Position numbers and translations under genes: made by a program. A DNA stretch of 64,000 bases from Larix kaempferi (lineage: Eukaryota; Streptophyta; Pinopsida; Pinales; Pinaceae). The notes under the pieces are model-generated. The model did no database searches, had not been told where the DNA came from, and saw nothing but the letters and a program-made list of their open reading frames with translations. Position 1 is the stretch's first letter. Every line of letters starts with the position of its first letter. The stretch spans positions 1 to 64,000 of the forward strand of contig BSBM01002100.1 of assembly GCA_027924585.1 (NCBI GenBank). Direction: 5' to 3'. Positions 44,791 to 58,227 of this stretch are shown one piece after another.

Positions 44791-45964
44791 TAACCTAGAC
44801 AATGACACTATTTATAACCTGAATAATTGTGAGGGAGTTGCCTGTCCATTTCCTTAATCTAGGAAAAAAGACTATAAGGAAACTCTTATAATTAATGGAG
44901 TTGCTGGCATATTCTTGAGTATTATTTCGCAAGCCAAACTACGAATTAATTGTTTGCATAGAATCTCACTAATATGTCCGAAGTTTCGCATTTTTAATTT
45001 GAGGTACTATATCGAGATTGTCTTGATGACTGAGCTATCCTGTCTGTTTCCAATTTTCATTAGCTGGCACTTTGATACCGTGTGCTACTGCTGTCCATGA
45101 TCATTTCACTTTTTTCTTTCTAATTCCTGAGCATGGAAATTTTAACCACGACACGTTACCTTCGGGCATGGGACTAGCGCACATGGTCTCATCATTTTGT
45201 TTCCATTTGTTAGTTAAAAATTATCCGACAGTGGGCTTCATTATCTTTATTATCGGGTTAGTGGCATTCAATATCTACCTTGTAGGACAGCATTTAATGT
45301 TGTTGATGTAAACTGTTATCAAATTTCACTGTTCACATGGTCGTTGTAAAGCATTAAATTTTACATTGCAGAATGGATATTGAACGCCTTGTTATCTTGT
45401 ATTTCGTGATCATCATTATTACTATGGTGTCCTTCTTTGTTGAATGAAATCCCATGGTTTATATCCCCACCTTAGCAGCATTAAATTCTAAGCTACAAGG
45501 TGGTTGCTTGCTTATTTAGTGATAAGGGTATCTAGGTGTTGATTTTAGTGTTGATGCACATATTGAACCACCCAGAAGCTTAGCAGTTGTTATGGAAATT
45601 GAATCATTAATTATTTTTAAGTGATAGATGTGCATATTGAACCATGAAACAAGTTTACAAGTCACTAACTATTAATTTAAATAGAATAAATTGTATAGGT
45701 TAAGGTTCTATCCTAACGAGCCTTTAAATAGATATATAGGTTTCTATGTATTGAGTCCACGTCTATGAAACAAGGTCCATGATGTAGATGTAACATGAAA
45801 GAAATAATTGTAAAAAGACTCACTAGATGTTTCCACGTGTATACTATAAAGTTTCTAGGAGGTTAGATTAAAACTATTTTGAAAAAAATACTTGTGACAA
45901 GAGTTATTTAAAAGGTAATTCATTAACAACAATTAAGGACACAAGACCCATGTCTTATACAAAA

Positions 45965-47455
45965 AAGATATGAATTATACCCATATCCCACTAAGATTCC
46001 AATGATCCAAGTTTTGTGGTGCTTTGAAGTTTGTTTTCTATACTAATGCCATACAAGCTTCATTTTGGGGCAAAGGGACAAGATCCAACTCTTGTGTGAA
46101 AAACCTCCTAATGTTATCCATATCCCACCCAACGAGAAAGGAACTTTCTAGGGGGTTTTGTGGTGGTTTGAGGAATATTTTTTCCCATAAGACTTATAAT
46201 ATTTATTTAGTAATTGAGGGCCTTATTTTCCTCCCCCACTCATGGTCAAGGTCTCAAGACCCATCCTTACTACACAAATATTCCTAGTGGTGCCTCTATC
46301 CCATTCCTATGGAAAATATCCTTTTACAGCGTGTGTGTTGTTGTTCAAGGCCTTGATCATTACTCATTAACCCAAGAATATTCATTTTGTGTCTTATTCC
46401 TAATATTTATCCTCCAACCATAGTTGAATCCTTGAGGCCCATCCACGATGCATAAATGCCATAATCATACCCATATCTCACTTGAAGGACAATGATCCGC
46501 TATAGAGGGAATGGTATGTGCGTTATGCCATTGTTTATGGCCCTTGATCCCTAATATCTTCATCTAGGGGAAAAGGGCCTTGATTTCCTCCCTTGACCAT
46601 GGTCAATTCCTTAAGGCCCATCTCCAACATCAAAAGCCTTATAATGATACACATATTCCACTTAGATGCCAAAGATCATCTCTAAACAGCATGCGTTGTG
46701 GTGTGAGGTCACATTGATGACCACTGACACCTAGATATTCTTTTATGATTTAATGACCATATTTTGCACCCTTAACTATTGTAAAGGCCTCAATAATCAT
46801 CCGTACTACATAAAAAATCTTAATCACATCCATATTCCACTTGTATGTTAAAGATCCACCTTAAAGGATCTATTGTGTGGTTCAATACCTTGATCATGGC
46901 CCATTAGTTCAATCATCTTAATTTAGGGCCCAATTCCATCATTTTCTACCATAACCATGGCCCAAAAACTATACCTAGTGCACAAAACCTCATATCGACA
47001 TTAATATCCCACTCTAAGAAAAATGATATCCTATATAGGGCATCTTTTATGGTTTGTGACCTTACCAATGGCCCTTTGTCACTATAAGATTCATCTAGGG
47101 CCTGAGGGCCTTATTCCCCCCCCCCCCCCCATGTATTGGCAAGCTATTGAGACCAATTAATAATATCCAAGGCATCATAGGAGCAACCATATTCAACTTT
47201 AAGGATGAGTGTGACCATTAGATGGCTTGTGGCATTGTTTGAAACCTTATCCATGGCCAATGCACCCTAGAATATTCATTTAAATATTAATTCCCATATT
47301 TTCCTCTCCTTGCAATATTGGTCAAGTCCCTAAAATGTATCCCCTGTGAAAAGCCTCTTAATATCAACGATATTAAATTTAGAGGCTAGATATCCCTTTT
47401 AGAGGGACTGCATGGTGCTTTGAGGTTGTATCAATCATGACCGAGGCATTCATTT
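45965..47455. repeat. Degenerate ~178-bp tandem repeat, unit 2
   Basis: Same nine-monomer array as unit 1, monomer for monomer. The C run in monomer seven is longest here (around 47,117). Confidence 0.88.
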
Positions 47456-48073
47456 TATACTAGTTTGAAAAAAAACACATGACTATGTTATTATGTAGAA
47501 ACATAAAGTGATCATATCATAATCACATATATCTCTTCAATACCTTTCCGAATAGCTAAAGAACAAAGAAAATGAATGTCAGGGTAGAAAGTTATGGAAA
47601 ACTAACTAAGATAATTTTTTATATATTTTTTTAATGAAAATGTATAATGAGATTATATTAAAAAGGATGAGAAAAAACAACAAAATATTACAAAAACCAT
47701 TCACCCTGATGAAGAGGGTAGCAATAGGGTGAAATCATGAAGTTGGTATACACTTTTGGCTTGTTTTTTGATAAACACAACTGCAAAATTTTATGTTTTT
47801 GAACTTCGACCTCTTCAAAACCATGTCTCCCTTAGGAATTTCAACTTGAAGTAAGCACAAAATTTTAGAGAAATGAATTAGATTTCTACTCATATTTTTT
47901 TTTTTAATTTTTTTTATGGACAAATCATGGGACAAATTTGGATTCCACTAATGATATATACTTGAAATTTTTAGGTATGGATAACGAGTGACCTGCATGG
48001 CCTCCGGTTTTTTGAGAGATGGTTATTCAGTTTAGGGAAAAAAAATTCTATGCTCATAAATATGATGATGTGT

Positions 48074-48545
48074 CAACAATATAGGTATATAGTGCATTCC
48101 CTTTTACCATCATTACAGTAAATTTGAAGTCTAAAGTGGGCCTCCTAAGGTAAATAATAAAATAATAGTTAAACTAATAAAATAATATTTATTAATTTTG
48201 GAGGAGAAAAGAAAAAAACTACTTTTTTTGTTTGTATTTTCAACATATCTCCGTGTGTTTTTACTCAAATTTCGAGCGGGAGCACTCATTGGATGCAAAA
48301 TTTAATGAGTGCTCCCGCTCGAAATTTGAGTAAAAACACAAGGCATATGTTGAAAGTACAAACAAAAAAAAAAGCTTTTTTATGACAAATATCTCAAGTC
48401 AACCATTACGGTTGACTCATTTTATTGAAATTCTATTGGTTTCTGAATTCCAACTCAACATGAAATTATGGTTGGCTCGTTTTCTTATAAGGCCCATTTT
48501 AGACCCAAATTTCCTCTAATGTAAGGAGCAATATACCAAGTCGAT
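48074..48545. repeat. Foldback hairpin, unit 2
   Basis: Core about 48,224-48,373; at the stem position where copies a and b have a G-T mismatch this copy pairs perfectly (CGAAATTTGAG). Outer arms at 48,121-48,150 and 48,481-48,515 pair over about 30 bases with few mismatches. No matching element is left in unit 3. Confidence 0.9.
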
Positions 48546-49557
48546 ATCACCCCTTTATTGAGGATATGATGTGATTTGATTGATTATGAAATAATGTGAT
48601 CAATTAGTTATATTTTCTGTGTTTACCATGTTTTTAATTAGCTATTCAAGTGGATGAGCACTATATGTGAGTAAGCACAGGTCCAAAGATAATTATGAAG
48701 ATTGGCAAAGTCAAGCTCCGATTAAGCTCTAGAGAAGGAAACGAAGATCAGTTTTTCCTGATTTATAGGGAAGAATCTAAATAGATGAAGGTTGTGATTT
48801 CCAATGTAGGGACTCGGGGTTGAAACACTGTAATAAGTAGAGTCACATCGATATCATGGGGCCTAAGGAATTTTATCGATTATTCTTTGTTTTCTAGACA
48901 TGGTTACACAACACTCAAGTTTTGCAATTGTTATGGATTTTACAACAGTTTATTGAAGAAACTGCATTCTCTATCACCTGTGAGTTTATAAGTTTAAATT
49001 AGCTCCTGTAATGCACATTCAAGAGGTCCCCCTCATTGTGTAGAACATGAGTTATTTGTTTAATTTTCTTTATAGTATCTCTTATTGGAAAAATCACTAA
49101 AATAAATTTATATATATATATTTTGGACAAAAATTTGTAAAGATTTTATATTAAAAAAACATGAAAAAAACAACAAAAATTACAAAAACCGGTCAACCCG
49201 ATGAAAAGGGTAGGAATATAGTAAAATGCTTGTTGTTAAAAAATCCCCTGCCTTGAACATTACATTCAACATTTTTCTAGTAGTAGCAAAACTTCTAGCA
49301 CTATAAAGGAAAATATATTTTCCTAGTAAGATGACACATAAGTAATACATAACATAAACAAAATGTATATAACCAATCCATGGCCATCAAACGAAAGCAT
49401 CAATCATCTTTCCTAGAGGAACCCAGGTGAATGAGTTTTTTGTGGGATGAACTAAACCTTCCTATGAATCCCTCTGAGTTGCAGTCCAGTGATATTGAGA
49501 GTGGCTTTTGTGAGCCAAATTGAACAATTTGTCCACATATTCCAGCAACTTATCTAT

Positions 49558-50143
49558 CTAACCACCTTGTACTCTAGAATTTTCCTCCACTTTGTTCATT
49601 CTAGTATCCAAAAAAGAAATATGATATGGAGTTTTATGCATGGAATCCACCATTCCATCCCAATGAGACTGCAAAACCCTAAGCATAGTCTTAATGTCCC
49701 TTAGTTCGACCAAACCACATGGAATTTTTATTTTGAATATGGTATTATTGTCCACCTGGAATCCCATGCCCTCCATAATCTAACCAAAGCAAGGTGCAGT
49801 ACTCTAGATTCTTTAGAAAATGGAACAAAACCCTTCACTCTCTAGGAAAGATGAAACTCAGAGGAAGTTGGAAACCAGAAGGAGATATCACTCTTGGAGT
49901 AGAGTGAGGTCCCTTTGAAACAGGAAGAAAATTTGAACATAAAACATCACCCTCAACCAATACCTGTAGGTTCACTTTTGATAAATCAAGAAGCTGCAAC
50001 CATTGGATGAGCTCAAGAGTTAAAGTTTTCCCAGGGTCGAGCATGATCATTGATATCAAACTAGAATAGAGGGAGGATGAGAGCGAGGTTCCTTCAAAAA
50101 AAGAATAAAATTTTAACATTAACATCACTCTCAACCAATACAT
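49558..50143 (-). other. Unassigned minus-strand frames near the end of unit 2
   Basis: Two frames, 72 and 102 codons. The first (VELRDIKTMLRVLQSHWDGM) looks like an amphipathic helix. The second carries SLYSSLISMIMLDPGK, part of a ~200-base segment that is present twice. Both persist in unit 3 (62,830-63,042; 63,125-63,430) with several residue changes. Upstream of the first frame the same strand continues with helix-like sequence broken by a stop near 49,558. They could be exon remnants of a cellular or element gene; I cannot say which. Confidence 0.3.
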
Positions 50144-50397
50144 GTAGGTTCACTTATGAGAAATCAAGAAGCCGCAACTGGCGGATGAGCTCAAGAGATA
50201 AAGCTATCTGAGGGTCGAACATGACCATTGATATCACAGGGTCAAGCATGATTGTTGATATCACACTAGGAGATTTAACAATGAACCAAAATCAAGTAAT
50301 CTAGTGTTATGCATGCAATGACATACTCTTCCCACAAACTCTCCCTAACTCTACGTATTAAGAAAAGAATTCGTCGCTTCACAGTATTCCACCCCAT

Positions 50398-51000
50398 CAA
50401 TCCCTTTAACAGTAATGGTCATAACACTTCCTACAACCCCAACATCATGAAAAACAATCGAGCTACGTATGACAATACTCAAAACCAGACTTTTGGAACT
50501 CCCTCTTACATCATATTCATCAATATTGCTTTGTCCACAACATTGGCACCCTTAATATCTCCCAACACCATGATTTACATTAATAAAAAAATTGTGTCCA
50601 AATACTTATTACCCCATTTTTTCCCTAAGAAAATCTCACAACCTAGAATCCAATGCATGCATCATTTCCACATCCATATAAACACATAGAATAGTTTCCT
50701 CAAATAAAAGATCTAATCAAAATAATTTAATATTCAAAACATTTTGGTGTCAGAAAAAATGATTGAGCTACCTATCAAAATACTCAAAACCATATTTTTG
50801 GAACTCCCTCTTACATCATATGTTTCAATACTGCTTTCTCCACAACATGTGGCACCATCAATATCTCCCAACACATCGATTTGCATTTAATAGAAAATGT
50901 GTGCCCAAATAGTTATTACCCCATTTTTTTTCCCTAAAAAGAGCTCCACAACCAAGAATCCAATGCATGCACCATTCCCACATTCATATATACAAACATC
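50398..51000. repeat. Duplicated ~310-bp segment, unit 3
   Basis: Same two-copy arrangement. The AATCCAATGCATGCA landmark is at about 50,648 and 50,958. No gene seen. Confidence 0.8.
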
Positions 51001-52154
51001 CTTTTTTTGACATAGTGAGAAAATTCAATTTTATCATACCTCAATATGTACAAGAATACACAAAATCCAAAAGTTGGAACATAAACTTAGTTATTTTATA
51101 TTAAAAAAAATTATTTTTAAAAATAATAATACAAAACTAATATGTGTATGTTAATATAGTTATGTGCATGCGATAATATAGATAGTAATTGTAATAATAT
51201 TTAAATCTAAACATTAAAGCATACTACTAAATTTTTAATTTTTTGTATTTAAATAAATGATAAAAAACCAATATTATAAAATCTTAGAACTTAATGGTGG
51301 ATAAATTTAAACATATGCCCCCATTGATTTATAATTTTAAATAAATGATAGAAAAACATCATTAATGCTAAACCTTGAAACTAAATCATAAGGTAAACTA
51401 GAAAATATAGAAGCATTGTATGCATAGTGAAATAAGTTAAACAAAATAGGTGTATTATTGTCATTAAAAAAATTTGGACATATGTGAGCAATTTCTATAT
51501 CAAACTAGAAGTATTTGTTTGTATATGAAATATTCATTAGAAACCCTAATCTTTACTATGTTTGTATATGAAATGTTTTAAGTGAATTAAAATTAATTAC
51601 TCCATTTATGAATCTTTACTATGTTTGTATATAAAATAATTTAATTGAATTAAAATTCATTACTCCATTTATGAAAACCCTTGAAACATCGCACATAAAA
51701 GCATAATCATATGAATTCCTACATAATTCATTAAAAAAACAAAAAAGACAAAATAATGTGATTCCCACAAAAACATCTACATGTTCAATCAAACCGTGTG
51801 ATTTTAAAATAAATTCATTAAGAGAATCTTTAATAATGTGAGGTACAAACACTATGAGAATCTTCACATAGTGTTTAGTTTAAATTTTATTTTTTTAAAT
51901 GGATGATATTGTACTATTTGTAAATTGTATTTTTTTGAATGGCGTCGATATGTGTTTAAATTGGTTAACAATAAACAAATATATAATAATTGGGTTTCCA
52001 ATTTTGGACTTCACATATTTGAATATATGGGAAATTTCAAAGGCAATTTTCACAATGGTGAAGAGTAATGTTTTTAAATATGATCTTAAATAGCGAAAGT
52101 GAGCTTTTGCAATTTCCACAAAAATGTTTTTAAATACGTGATATCTCAAATAGT

Positions 52155-52305
52155 AAAGGTCAGCTTTTGTACTCTTCATTTGTTTGAATGTTAAGATCAG
52201 CTTTTGTAATCTTCATTTGTTTGAATGTTAAGATCAGCTTTTGTAATCTTGGTTTGTTTGAATGTTAAGATCAGCTTTTGTAATCTTGGTTTGTTTGAAT
52301 GTTAA
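52155..52305. repeat. 37-bp repeat expanded to four copies, unit 3
   Basis: The core TCAGCTTTTGTAATCTT followed by TTTGTTTGAATGTT appears four times here but only twice at the matching places in unit 1 (about 18,683) and unit 2 (about 36,420). It is a copy-number difference that arose after the units separated. Confidence 0.88.
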
Positions 52306-52927
52306 CTAGATAAAATCAATATTTTTAATTGTTTTACTTGTTTTACGTAAATAAAACTATAGATTTTACATAAATAAATACTCAACATATATAATATATT
52401 TTAAACAAAAATATATAACATAAATCCATCTTAAGGTTTTTTATGCTTTCTCGTGTATTTCATAGATAAAAACAATACATTCCAAACCAAAAAAAAATTA
52501 ATTTGTTATTACAATTTAACAATTAAATTTTAATCTTAAACTTTATTATAATTTAATAATTAAATTTTAATCGGGCGCATATCAAGAATACTGTACAAAA
52601 GATAAATTTTAAAATGAAAGCCGTTAGAAAAGCAAGAAAGAGAGAAGTGGAAGGCCGGAAAAGCAAGAAAGAGAAAGTGAAAAACCGGAAAAGCCGTTAT
52701 AGATTTGCTTAGATTGGTGCATAAGATAAATCTGGCTTTTCAAATTTAAAATGAAAGCCGTTAGAAAAGAAAGAGAGAAGTGGAAGACCGGAAAAGCAAA
52801 AAGAGAAGGTGGTTGTAGATTTGCTTAGATAGCGCAGGCCTTCAAAATATTGACTATCAATTTGTAGTGTGCTGTGTGTCTTTCTTGAAGAGGGGGGTGG
52901 CCGCATATTCTCCATCTGGGTTGGAGT

Positions 52928-53543
52928 GGAACCAAAGTTGTTTTCTACTCCAAGATCTATCACACAGCAGAGAATATCGTCAGATCCACAGTTGAAGCCC
53001 ATGTGAAGGTCGACGTAGGACTTGCTCCAGGAATTCTAAGGCTTCACTTCCACGATTGCATTGTTCAGGTAAATTCATGCGAACGATTCTTTTAAACCTG
53101 CAGTTTTTAGTGGTGCATGATTCCCAGTCATTCCCGGATTAGTTGCTGAAGATAATTGCTTCTGCTGCTTCTTCTTCCTGCAGGGTTGCGATAGTAATTG
53201 AACCACTGGATATTAATGAAATCTCATTTCATATTGACCTGATTAATATAGTTTCTTCATTTGGAAAATAGGAGGGCAGAGGCGCTGCGAGTTCTTGGAG
53301 TATCGGCTCTACAACTTCACTTCCACGAGGAGCGCCGACCCGACAATAAACTCGGCGAATCTGCCTTCACTTCCAATCGCGCTCGATAAAGGAAGCGAAA
53401 CCAATTTCGATGCCTCGTTTTTCAAGAATATAAGAGATGGGAATGTTGTTCTGGATTCCGACCAGAGACTTTGGTCGGATGAGTCTGTGGTCATCTGTTT
53501 GGGCATCTACTGGGCATCTGTTTGGCCATTCCGGTCAATACTG
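52928..53543 (+). pseudogene. Class III peroxidase pseudogene A, unit 3
   Basis: Exon 1 (52,928-53,068) has the same haem-pocket end (LHFHDCIVQ) but its first conserved Cys is now Tyr ([10 protein letters not shown]). Donor at 53,069, acceptor ending 53,183, and the shared TGA. The C-terminal block (YRLYNFTSTRSADP to LDSDQRLWSDE) is open. Near its end about 20 bases are lost between two GGGCATCT repeats. Like the other copies it lacks middle exons and a readable signal peptide. Confidence 0.9.
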
Positions 53544-55968
53544 GTATGTATGTTCTGATGTTCTCCTCTGCTTTGTCCTCCCAATTTCATGTGTCTTTCT
53601 AAGATCTGAAATCTCATTAGCGATCTGTGATAATCACCTTTCTATGATAATCACTGCATATACATAAGAACAAAAAATGATGGGCTCTGCGTTTTTATTT
53701 TTATTTTTGTCGAAATAGAATCTAATCCCGGAATGAGTTTCTACCCACCTCTTTATTTTCAGTCAGTTTTAAATCGATCAAACCGTGCAGTTTTTATCAT
53801 TTAGGAGATATTGGCTTAATATGTGAGGATTAGCATTTCGTAGGAAAGGTTGGAACATAATTTGATAAATCGAAGGTTTCTAATAAATATACTGTACAAG
53901 GTTTGCAATAAGTGAAGTATGGATTCACCTTTCTCGCCATTTGAACACCAGGCCAGAAACATAGGAAGTGTTCACTAGATTCGGGTTTAAGAGACCTCAT
54001 GGCAGGCATCCCATCAGACCTTCAAGTTGATCGCACCAACTCGCAGTTACGAACAACTACCTCTATTTGACTAAGGCCCAACCTTCATGGAAAATAAAAA
54101 ATCCGAATCCCCCAGAAAAGCAACGGCAAACTTTCTGATTAACTCGGTTCTCCGATGTAAACATGGATGGGATAGCATATTTTTCTTCCATAAACAATAG
54201 GTGGGATATCATATTTAACTTCCAAGAGGGAGGAAACGTACAACTGTAGATTTCGATTCTAATGAAGAATGCTAGATATATGTTTGGCTAAAGAATTGCA
54301 AAATTTATGTGTGGAAAATTTGATATCGAAGTATGAAATATAGTTGTCAATGACTGTGAATTTATGCTTTTGTAGATCGATATATTGTAACACTTATGAT
54401 CGCACAAATGCAGGATTATATGCCTTAGGGATACTAGGTTAAACTTAGCGTTACCGACTGTGGATTTAGGGATATATATGTTCCAGACTTAAGCTTTTAG
54501 ATCAGATACCTGGTGGAACTTATGAATTGCATTAATGGGTGCCGGGGGGATATATAAATTTAAGATTGCTAAGAGTAGCGTTAGTATTACTACAAAACGA
54601 GCCTTGCTAAGTGAGGATTCGCTTCTAGTATTGCCACCCAAACACTAGCTTACTTAGTTGTTGTGCCAGTGGAAACCTAGTTGATAAACCGCATATCCAT
54701 TTCCACTTTTAGATTCAATTCCAGTCATTAGAAAGACAGATGCATTTGTTGGCTAACTATAGCGGATCCCACGCCTGCTCCATGACGGGTTCCATGTTCC
54801 CACTGCCACCATGAGGATGAGTCGGCATTGTGGTCAGGATGAGTTATCCGTAAGCCATCTGAGGCTGAGTCGTGAGTGGGGTCAGGCAGAGTTAATCTCC
54901 AACCCCAGCCTGTTCTCTTGCCGCAGAGGCGATTGCTGAGCATCTTGAATCATCAAAGAGCCCTTTAATAGTTTCCTTCCACTCTCTACACCACTGCAAC
55001 CACGGGCGTCGAGAGCGCTGGATCAACTCTTTGGCATTTCCAATTTAATGTTGCATCCTCTGCGGGTCTTGGAATGTAGTTGGAATCTCGAGCAAGCCGC
55101 CCTTCATACGATATATTTCTTATTTTTTTAATTAAAAAATGGGCATATAAATACATATATCATTGTGACTCTGTTATAAAAAAACACTTCCTCGATGTAA
55201 TCTCTTTTATTTAATATTTTAAATTTATTTAATTTTATTTCATATGTAAATTTTTAAAAATTTTAATGTTTGTATTTATACTTGTAGCTTTTTACCTAAT
55301 CATTAATCTATTTTATTCAAAAGAGACATAAATGTAACTATGTTTTTACTTTCTTTTTTTTATATTCCTATCATTCAAGGAAGAGAAAAAAGTAAATATA
55401 ATTCTTAATACAATTAATTGTTTAAGAAAAAATTGATAAAACCCTCTCCAAATGTTCTTTCCTATAGAGTAGTGTAACCTATTCTTTTCTTTATATGTTT
55501 TTATTTTTATATTTTGTTAAACTCACTCACATAAGAACACACTTCCACTCACACACGCTTTCTATATATTAAAATTGATTTAATTATATATTTTATGAAT
55601 TATATTTGCACATAAATATTAAATATTTTATATACACATAAAATTAAATTAATCATATATTTTATACATTACATATGCATGGAACATTAAACAATTTATG
55701 TACACAAAAGTTGATTTAATCATATAATTTATGTATAACATATTTAAAAAACACTAACACTATATTTTATGCCTTTATTTTTTTACATTTTTTTTGTGTA
55801 TATTTTAAAATGAAATTGATATAAAAAAAATTCTATTTAGAGATGTAGATGTGGATTTTTTTATGCATTTAAAATGATATGATATAGAATGAAATTTTGT
55901 TTATGTTTATGAGATGTAGTTATTGAATTTGTTTTTATTTGTTTGAAATTATTTAAATAATGATGTTT

Positions 55969-58227
55969 TTAGAGAGAGAGGGGGGGGAATGGAGGGGTAG
56001 GGAGCAAGGGAAGGAAGACTAAGGGAGGGTGTGGAAGGGGGAGAGAGAGAATGGGGGAAGGGGGACAGGGACGTGGAGGTAGTGCGGGCAAGGGAAGAAA
56101 GACTAAGGGAGGGGTGGGGAGCAAGAACGTGAGGGGGGAGAGGGAGGGGGAAAAAGGGAGAGGAGGAGAGAGGGGGAGAGGGAGGGAGAGAGAGAGGGAG
56201 AGGGAAAGGGGGAGAGAGAGGGGGGGGAGGGGGGTTTACCGAGAGGGGGAGAGGCAAGAAGGGGGGGAGGGATCGCGATGGGGCGAAAGCAGGGGGTGGA
56301 GAGGGAGTGGGGAGGATGAGGGGGAGAGGGGGAGAGTGAGGGAGGGGGGAAGGGATATAGGAAAGGGTATGTAGGGATGGGGGGAGCGGGGGAAGAGGGG
56401 GTGTTGGGGAGGGATGGGGGAAGTGGGATGGGGAGGTGGGGTCAGAGGGGGAGGGAGAGAAAGAGGGGTGGGAGGGGGAGGGAGAGAGATGAAGGGGGAG
56501 AGAGAAGGGGACGAGAGGCAGAGGGGCGAGGGAGAAAGAGGGTGAAGGGGAGAGAAGGGGAGAGGGATGGGGAGGAAGGGGCAAGTAGGTGGAGCAAGAA
56601 TGAGAGGGAGGGAGAGGGAGAGGGTTAGGCGAAGGGAACGAAGAGGAGGGAGAGGGAGCGATAGAGAGGGAATGGGAGATGGGGAAGTGAGGATGGAGGG
56701 GTAGTTGGAGGGGTAAAGAGAGATGGTTGAAGGGGGGGAGAGGGCGAGTGGGTGGAAGTCAGGGCAGGGAGAGGAGGGAGGGGGAAGGGATGTTGAGGTA
56801 GGGGGAATTAGGATGTCGAGAGGGGCAAGCAAGGAGATGGGAGGGGAGGGTGAGAGGGGGTTGCAAGGGAGGGGGTTGGGGAGAGGGGGAAGAGAGGGAC
56901 AAGGGGATGGGGGGAGGGGAGTGTTGTGGGAAGGAGTAGGAGGGAGCAAGAGAGGGAGGTAGGTGGAGGGAGCGGATGGAGGGAGGGAGTGATGGAGAGT
57001 GAGGGATGGAGAGGGAAGAGGAGATAGGAAGAGGGGAGGAGATGGGGGAGCAAGGGAGGGGGGAAAGGAGGAAGGCGAGGTATTTCTAGGTAGAAAGGGG
57101 AGGGAGGGAGGGAGGGAGGGAGCGGCAGTAGGGAGTAGGGTGATGGGCAGACTTAGGATGTTGACGGGAGGGTTGAGGTATTGGTAGGGTGGAGAGGGGG
57201 GAATGGGGGGGAGCTATATGGAGGGAGGGTGGGAGGGAGATGAGGAGAGAGGGGGGATAGGTAGATGGAAGGGAAGGGGGATTGAGGTGGGAGAGTGTGT
57301 TAGGGGGAATGAGAGAGTGGGAAATATTGGTAGGAGGGAGAGTGGAGGCAGCATGATGGAGGGAGGGGGGAGGTAGAGGTTTGTAGAGGGACGGAGAGAG
57401 AAGGATGGTGAGAGGGAGGGGGAGGGGATGGAGAGGGAAGGCGGTAGGGGAGACGGGGAGGGGCGATGATGGGTGAGCGAGAGAGTTAGGAAGGGGGGAT
57501 GGGGGATGGATGGGAGATTTGTAGAGGGGGAGGGGGGGGAGGGAGAGGGAGAGGAGGAGAGGGAGGGGGAGGTGGGAGGAACAGGATATTGGTAGGCGGG
57601 AGAGGGGATGGGGGAAGGGGGAGGGATAGAGGAGGGGGTGCGTGGAGGAGACGGGGGCAGCAAGGTATGGGAAAAAGGTGGAGGGGGGGGATTGAGATAA
57701 CGATGGGGGATGATGGGTGAGCTAGAGAGAGAGGAACGAGGGAGGGAGCAATGGATGGGAGATTGATAGGGGGGGGGGAGGGGGGGAGGGTGAGAGGTGG
57801 TGGTGAGTGTGGGAGATGGTGGAGTGAGGTATGGGGGAAAGGGGGAGGGGTGGATTAGTAGTTGGGAGAGGGAAGGGGTGGAGGGGAAAGGGATGGAGGG
57901 GAAGGGGGATGGAGGCAGGGAGAAAGAACAGGGTGAACGGGTGGAGAGGGGGAAGATAGGGACAAGGGGAGGGGGAGGGGGAGGGGGAGGTTTAAGGGTA
58001 TGAGGGGATGGGGGGAGGGGAGGGTTGTGGGAAGGAGCGCTAGGGAGCGAGGGAGGGAGGGAGGTAGGGAGGGGGGGATGGAGAGTGAGGGATGGAGAGG
58101 GAAGAGGAGATAGGGAGAGGGGAGGAGATGGGGGAGCGAGGGAGGGGGGGAAGGAGGGGGGGAATTTCTAGGTTCAAAGGGGATGGAGGGAGCGGCAATA
58201 GGGTGCGGGGTAATGGGGAGACTGAGG
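55969..58227 (+). repeat. ~2.2-kb polypurine (G/A) tract, unit 3
   Basis: Same composition and borders. The landmark is at 57,084 and, altered to TTCTAGGTTCAAAGG, at 58,166 (1,082 apart). As in the other units, all long frames on the minus strand are compositional. Confidence 0.95.

Larger units (their letters stand above)
34617..50397. repeat. Tandem unit 2 (15.8 kb)
   Basis: Middle copy, with a single version of the segment duplicated in unit 1. It lacks ~680 bases relative to unit 1 at about 49,060, where the flanking TTTAATTTTC-like sequence suggests loss between short repeats. It has the longest C run in the window (about 14 C at 47,117). It shares several small indels and substitutions with unit 3 against unit 1. 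Confidence 0.93.
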
